From: Dendrocalamus latiflorus
Lineage: Eukaryota > Streptophyta > Magnoliopsida > Poales > Poaceae
DNA: 64,000 bases
Reading direction: 5' to 3'
NCBI GenBank assembly: GCA_017311315.1
Contig: CM029617.1
Location: forward strand, 13,311,455-13,375,454
This document shows, one piece after another, positions 57,786 through 64,000 of the stretch (within the stretch, counting starts at the first letter, position 1; the number at the start of each line of letters is the position of its first letter). Below the pieces are notes generated by a model that saw only the letters and a list, made by a program, of their open reading frames with translations, did no database searches and was not told where the DNA came from. The position numbers and the translations under genes were made by a program.

Positions 57786-59720
57786 CAAACCAGCTCCTCG
57801 CATCGTGCGCTCCCTCCTCCTCATGTTGACGCTAATGCGCTTCCTCCTCCCCACTGCACATATGTACGAATAAATCTTCCAAAAACACCCTCGCTACCAT
57901 ACCTCTCCTCCTCTCCAACCCAAACCCATCGCCCCTAGCCCTAATCTAGGTACACCAGCCCCTACCTCTGCCTCACTTGCCTCTACGCCACCCCGCCCCT
58001 ACTGCCGCTGGCCCGCTACTCCTAGCCCCTGCAATAGTGTTGCTTGTGCCACTGATGTGCCTGCTTTCTCCACTTCCTCCCTCGCCCTTGGCTCTCCCAC
58101 TCGTCCTGGCCCTTGCCTACTCCACTTCACGAGTAGCATCGCTCATGCCACTGACGAGCCGTCCACCGCCAGATCGAGGATGCCAGCCACCAGATCCAAG
58201 CAGAGGCAACTGCAGGGATGGTGGAGGGAGGCGACCTAGGGGATGGCAGAGGGAGGGCTAGATCAGGTAGCGGTGTGGCCGAGGAGGTTGGAATCGGCAA
58301 TGGTGTGATGAGGAATGGCTGGATCCAGTCGTCTTCCCCACCTCCAGTGACAATGCGGCATGCGAGCGACATCAGCCTAGATCTGGTAGTAACTCGGCAA
58401 GGGAGTCCGGATCTAGTGACAGTGCGGCAATGTCAGTTGGATCTGGCGTGTCCCCCCATTTTCCCTATTTTCCCCATTCTCGCAACTACCTCCCCACATC
58501 CCTATTCTCACTACTGCCTCCCCATCTCTCCTTTCTTGCACACGATTCGCCACCCCGCCTATCCCCAATATAACGAGAAAATTGCAATTATAGGACAGCA
58601 AACAATGCGCTTCGCAATTATAGGACTCCAAACATCGACTTCGTTAAAATGACCCTTGAAACGTTGGCTTCTTGTTTTTCATGACATTTGGTGTATTAAG
58701 TCTCTTTTCTCATCTAAATACATGTATATGTTACCCAAAGTGACATTGGTAGTGGCATCAAGCCATCAAGGTTCTGAGCTTGTCACAACTTGCAAGTACA
58801 TGGCTAAATGGAAGAGGGCACTGACAACACACAGCTAAGGAGACGAGCATAGGAGGCACCCTCACACAGCTGTGGCTGGCTCAATGACAGTGAGAAGGGA
58901 AGCAACAATGGCGGCATGCTCAATCGACATCGGCCAACCTCAACCTCATCATCCACAAGACATACTTCTCGTTTGATGGTTCATGATGGTGAGAACTGAG
59001 CACAAACAAATAACCATTAATTAGTACATTCCATTCCATTCTTACCTTCCTTAGATCTTTGATAAATGTTAATGTTTTTAATCTGCAATGTTCAATGTCG
59101 CCTTCTGTGACAGGAAGAACACAATTGTCTCCTACATTCAAAGGTAATTAACTAATTCATGTACTAAATTGTATGGTTGCATGGCAATTAATGTAGTATT
59201 AGTTCTTGTATTGTGTTAGTGTTTGATTGATTTGTGTAATAAAAGAATTGGATTGCTCATTGTTCTAGATACTAGAGGCAGACGACTGCTACTAACTGGA
59301 GGCAACCAACATGGTTGTCATCGTATTGTCAGTGGAGTACATGTCAGTCATTATCAAGCTGATGGGGATTGAACATCCAAGGCTGTTCTCCGTGGTGTGC
59401 ACATTGGTGCTGCTCGCTGGCTTGTAGTGCACCATCCAAAGAGCCAAGCTATGGACACATAGCACATGCGTTGCAGCTGTCATGTATGTAATGGACACAT
59501 GAAGTGGTGGCATGGTCGAGGACAAGATTGACATTGTGGACATCACCCAGCACCTCCGTAGCTTGTAGCGCGTGCATGCAGAACGTCATGTAGGCTGCAG
59601 CCGCACTGATGAGCCTGACGCACAAGTAGCGTTGGCTGAACTAGATGATGTTCGACAACCAGGACTACGAGTTTACTACACCACATGCACCCATAATGCT
59701 AGACTGCCAGGTAACCTATT
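57786..59720 (+). other. Unrecognised, possible gene fragments
   Basis: 57790-58520 is C-rich and low in complexity (cctccctc, ccccattttcc runs). At 58570-58650 a gcaattataggac motif occurs twice. Between 59270 and 59710 plus-strand stretches look protein-like: MVVIVLSVEYMSVIIKLMGI (hydrophobic, membrane-like), then HVGCSRTDEPDAQVALAELD. Stops interrupt them and I cannot name a family, so this is possibly captured or decayed exons. Confidence 0.35.
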
Positions 59721-61680
59721 TGTATTAGCCTTTTTTCTCGTAGATATTTTCCAAAATATGTGTTTGTTTTGATATTTTGTTTATCACACATTGAATGCGC
59801 TATATCCCCTAGGGATAAAGGTATCGCCCTATTTTCATTATTTGTTTGATTTATGTGTTAAAGAAAATTTATGTTTAATGTAAGTTGTGGGAATCTCAAA
59901 AGAGGGTGATGCGTATCGTCAAACATGATCCCAACATTTTTACCTATGATTCAGCTATAGGATCTAGAACACACAAATTATCGCATGGGATCTAGGAAAT
60001 GCAAATTCAAATATATGATTATGTGTACATCTATCTCTTTTAACACAGATTCAAACATGACAATGTTTCCATCTATCTCTTTTAATGGTCATACAAGTCT
60101 ATTATTCAGAATGCTCTTCTTGACGTTTTGAGCTGCCATAGCCTACTATTCAGAATACTCATGTTGATATTTTAAGCTGTCCTACAAAGTCTATTAAACT
60201 GATCTCAAAATTGAAGATTTGTGTAAACTATCAGCATCAAACTTGCCAAGTATGATAGTAGCAAAAGTATAATATTTGTTCTTTTGTTGTTTGCTAAAAA
60301 AATGTTGTTCAACGTGAACACCTTCCTCAAATGTCACAGCGGTATTATTCCTTCATATTATCCTTGCTAGGATGCTATTAAGGCTATACGTATTGTATCA
60401 TACACTGCATTCAATGTTATGTTAGGATTAGTGCCATATTGTCGATATATCTTTCTATTTTCATTCACATTTGTGGAGCCAAAACTTCCTACCAAACACT
60501 TCCTTAACTCCAATTTTTGGGATCTAGTTGCTGTTTTGGAGTTGATCCTTAGATGACAGGGCCAAGAGAAGGTAAAATTCGGATTAAGAGCTAGGCCAAA
60601 CAAGCCTTTAGTACACTTCCTTGCAATTTATGCATCATATTGAATATGTCTATAATAACGTCATGCATTAGTTTTGTGGTCTACTTGTGCATCTGAACTG
60701 GAAATTCATCAAGTATGGATGAACCATGAGCATACTTCAATGGTAAGGTGATATTTTATTCTAAGCTTTGCTGAAATTGAGTGCACATTTTTTTTAGCCA
60801 ATTAGGCATTTCCCTAACCTATCTTCGTTTAGTTAATGTTAGATGAAGTGGCCCATGTTCCAGCAGCTACCATACTTACTAACCAAATAAATTTTCATGC
60901 CCAAGAGGCAAGAGTTGCATATTATAAGAAGTATTTCCTTCGGATTTTGTGGCAACTTTGGTACTAGATATGATTAAGGCAACTTCGGTGGGTTCTCAAA
61001 AAGAAAAAAAGTAAGGATCATTGTAGTAGAGATGGAAAAGGCCACAGAGAAAGATGCCACTTCTCTATTTGGTGTCTCAAAATGAACGAATATACTTCAT
61101 ACATTTTCTTCAATAAGTTGCTTACTTGCAGGGGGTGAACGCTTCTGTTTTTTATTGATTGATTTTGCTAACTAATAATGATGATGCCTTTGTTTTGTTT
61201 TGTTGATTGCTTTCTTCATACTATTTTTTCTTTTGCTATCTTTACCATTGGTAGATCCCTCCCAGTTTAGTTTTTGTGATGCAGATACGCTCATGTTTTG
61301 TACTTCTCAGTTAAATATATTATTTAACTGAAAATAATTATTGAGCTGCATTAAATATTATTAGGTGAACTCTAATTTAATTGGGTGTCTTCAAATATTA
61401 TATTTGTAGATACAGAGCTACTACTATGTTATGCAATTATATGTAGACCCATCCTCAATCTGTATAAGCCTAAAGTAAAGATGTGTTTAGAAAATCTTGT
61501 CGACGCTAGTGCATTGTGCATCTCTTCAAGTGTACCAGACGATGAAGACATTTGAATTGGACTATTTACACGAGCATGAGCTAAAAAGATTAATCAACAA
61601 GTGAAGTCGCTCCTAGTTGAATTTGGTTTTAATTTATGTGAGAACTAGATAATATCTCATACAAGTGTTTTGTGTATTCT
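59721..61680. other. AT-rich intergenic, no gene seen
   Basis: No conserved reading frame, inverted repeat or LTR boundary was recognised in this stretch. Confidence 0.4.
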
Positions 61681-62984
61681 CAGGTTTGAACATTGTGAAG
61701 CTTTTGGAGTCGAAACAATGGAAGAGAAGCTCATGGAGGCCAAGTAAGCGGAGATAAGTCCAAACAATCAAGGCCAAGTCGGATTGTCCGCAAGTTCAAC
61801 CAAACTCTTGAATCCACTCTGGACGTTTGAACCACTCCAATTGGCATCAAAAACAACTTCTGGATCAGGCTGAACGACTTCAGATACAGTCACACCATTC
61901 AATCATCTTCGGATCGTCAGATCGCTTCGGTGACATTCAAACCACTACTACTTTCGACCACGGTGCCTATGACCATGGCACCTTTGACCACGGTGCTTTT
62001 AACCATGGTGCCTTCGACTACTTCACCGATCACGGCTTGTTGACCACATCTTCGACCATGACTTCTTTGATCACTTCACCAATCACAGCTTGCCGACCAG
62101 CATTTTCAACCACACAGGTCTTCGAGCACCGACCATAGCACAGCTACGACTGTGACTTCTATGACCTACAACCACTGCGCAGCTTAACTTACGATCGCTA
62201 TTGCTACAACCGAATTACTGTAGCCATTGTTTGATCGTCTGCAGACCGCCTGATCACTTTGATGACGTTCGGACCAGTCCAAACGTTCACACTGTTCAAT
62301 TGGCTCCAGAGACGCTGGATCCGTTTGATCAGTCTCGATGATGATTGGACCAATCCACTCGGATCGTCCAATTCCAATCGGATCGTCGACTGTGCTCAGA
62401 GTAGTCCGAAGGTATATCTTGTGAATAAAGGCAATAACTTTCACATACAGAGTCTGATTGAGGAATTTTTAGACTCATTGAAAAGCTTATTTTAAGAACT
62501 ACGTAATGGAAGGGCCTCCATCTTTAGAAATGTCATGGATTTTTATCTTATTTTATTTTAGTTTTTTGTGAGAATTCGAGTCTAATACAATATAGGGATG
62601 AGTCGTACATGATTAGGGGTCTTGCAGACCCTTCCAAAGGGCTATATAAAGCCTTGTAATACGTAACCTTTTAGGGTAGACCACATTATTTTCAAGATAG
62701 CCAATATTACTTATTCTCGGGTTGATGCTACGCACTGCCTTTTGGGAATTGGGTAGTTTTCTTGAGAATACCTCCATTTTTCTTGTGCTTCCTTGTGATT
62801 CACAAGAGTGGTGACACGTCTACTTGTGTGGTCGGATAGACGGGATTATGAGCATGTGGTTGGGCAAATTCTTTTGTCACAGGTTGCTGTTCTAATAGTG
62901 GTTGGAGTCATCTGTTCGTCAGGTTGCATGAATACAAAGTTATCCTTTATCCTACACCGTGAATATAGAGCATCCCCCGTATCA
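61681..62984 (+). repeat. Probable LTR, left edge unresolved
   Basis: It ends ccccgtatca just before a primer-like ttgatgtcagagc, and has a strong promoter-like gctatataaagcc at 62641-62653 within the last 350 bp. At 61955-62015 a 15-bp unit (gaccacggtgccttt-like) is repeated about four times. No matching second LTR is in the window, so the left limit given is only a guess. Confidence 0.5.
62643..62650 (+). promoter_or_regulatory. LTR TATA box
   Basis: tatataaa in ggctatataaagccttgtaa, a placement and context typical of LTR core promoters. Confidence 0.55.
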
Positions 62985-62986
62985 TC

Positions 62987-64000
62987 TTGATGTCAGAGCT
63001 TCGGTTGCCATGATAGGATTAATTTTTCCATAGTTATATTTATTTTTCTATCCTATACACAGAAAGCCAAAAAATTCAAAACCCTAGTTTTTGCATCTGT
63101 TATTTTTGTGAGTTTTATTAATTTCCATTAGAATTTTTGTTTAGGTGCTGATCGTCGTGTTTCCATAGCGTAGCTTAATCATTGTGTCGCTTCCCTTTGT
63201 TTCATCTGAAAGCATTAATTCTAGTGAGCTTCACTTATATTATTTTCTTTCATCTTTGAGACTAGCTTTTGACATTGCATTAAGGGCTGCTCTTGGTAAA
63301 AATTATACTTGCTAAAATTTTTAGATTTTGCACAAAGAAAAGATAAAAACTTACTGCCGGCCACAATTATATATATAAAAACAACACAGAAGAAGGCAGT
63401 CGACATCAAAAAAAGCCTCAGAAAAGTGAGCTTTGGCCGAATTGAGATTAGCTTATTCTAGTTCATAACCTTCAAATTGTGTATTTTATTTCTTGAGCAA
63501 TCTAGTGCCCTTATATTCATATTCTTGCAATTGGCTAGTGTCTGTCCTAGTACTTGGTGCAAAATGAGCTATTTAATTCTCAATTTCAGATTGTCTCTAT
63601 TTAGCTCATTCCTTTGTTTGCATTGAGTAACATTGATCTTTGCGTGTGCGTTCATACACTTCACTTAAACCTATTGGATCAGTACTTAGGCAAAATATTC
63701 TAACTTGGATTATTACTTAACTTTACAGTATCTACAATTTTAAATTGCATACGAAAATAATTTTCCCTTCAAGGTCCACATATAAGCCATTGTTTCATAC
63801 AATACTTAGACTATGAATTCGCTTGATCTATCACCTTTGATTGTCTACTGTCACCAAGGTATGTGTGTCTTCACGATCTGAGGCATAAGAACTTCGACTG
63901 GTAAAGAGAGCGTGAGGATGAGTGATTCCACATAAATTCCACATATTCTTTGCTATTTTGCAATCTAACAATGGCAGGAGATTCAACATTTCGTTTTACA
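62987..64000 (+). mobile_element. LTR element leader and gag start, cut by window end
   Basis: A primer-like site, ttgatgtcagagc (62987-62999), opens about 970 bp of AT-rich leader. Near the window edge an ATG at 63972 starts MAGDSTFRF, a gag-like beginning. The element continues beyond 64000, so the family cannot be decided. Confidence 0.4.

Overview
This is nuclear DNA of a grass (Poaceae). It has intron-containing genes, plant-type LTR retrotransposons primed by initiator-Met tRNA, CACTA, MULE and hAT elements, MITEs, a TRIM and LINE remnants. No bacterial, viral or organellar signature was seen, and no tRNA or rRNA gene was recognised. The species cannot be fixed from the sequence.

The window contains one apparently intact gene and one dismantled gene. 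The intact gene is a class C heat-stress transcription factor (HsfC2 type, + strand, 11408-13016, two exons). The dismantled gene is HEI10, the RING/coiled-coil E3 ligase that sets meiotic crossovers. Its exons lie on the minus strand across about 27 kb (47581 down to 20886). I find an in-frame stop in exon 1, a stop in exon 6, a hAT element and a Harbinger-like MITE inside exon 5, a gene-capturing hAT in intron 1, and a 21.8-kb nested retrotransposon block in intron 4. From memory, HsfC2a and HEI10 are neighbours on rice chromosome 2. This would then be the ancestral HEI10 locus in decay, with a working copy expected elsewhere, for example on a homoeologous chromosome.

Layout. 0-11 kb: a hAT element (699-1899), copies of a short dispersed repeat, a MULE with long inverted repeats (4358-5484), and a 4.2-kb MULE (6761-10942) carrying a broken plant-mobile-domain gene; this MULE ends 465 bp before the Hsf start codon. 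11-13 kb: HsfC2. 13.5-18 kb: unresolved repeat DNA holding a CACTA element (14316-16442). 19-22.8 kb: 3' half of the HEI10 pseudogene. 22.85-44.63 kb: an old SIRE-like Ty1/copia element, with a 3.6-kb solo LTR in its gag and a young non-coding LARD-type element in its 3' LTR. 44.9-47.6 kb: 5' exons of HEI10, with a hAT element carrying two exons of a Ufm1-specific protease gene. 48.9-49.3 kb: LINE fragment. 49.57-54.35 kb: a young Ale/Retrofit-like Ty1/copia element with three coding breaks. 55.6-57.8 kb: a LINE split by a TRIM, which is itself split by a hAT-like element. 61.7-64 kb: LTR and leader of another retrotransposon running off the window.

Target-site duplications support most element boundaries: 8 bp for three hATs, 9-10 bp for MULEs, 5 bp for LTR elements, 3 bp for CACTA and Harbinger. 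The identity and splice calls are by eye; no database search or alignment program was run.
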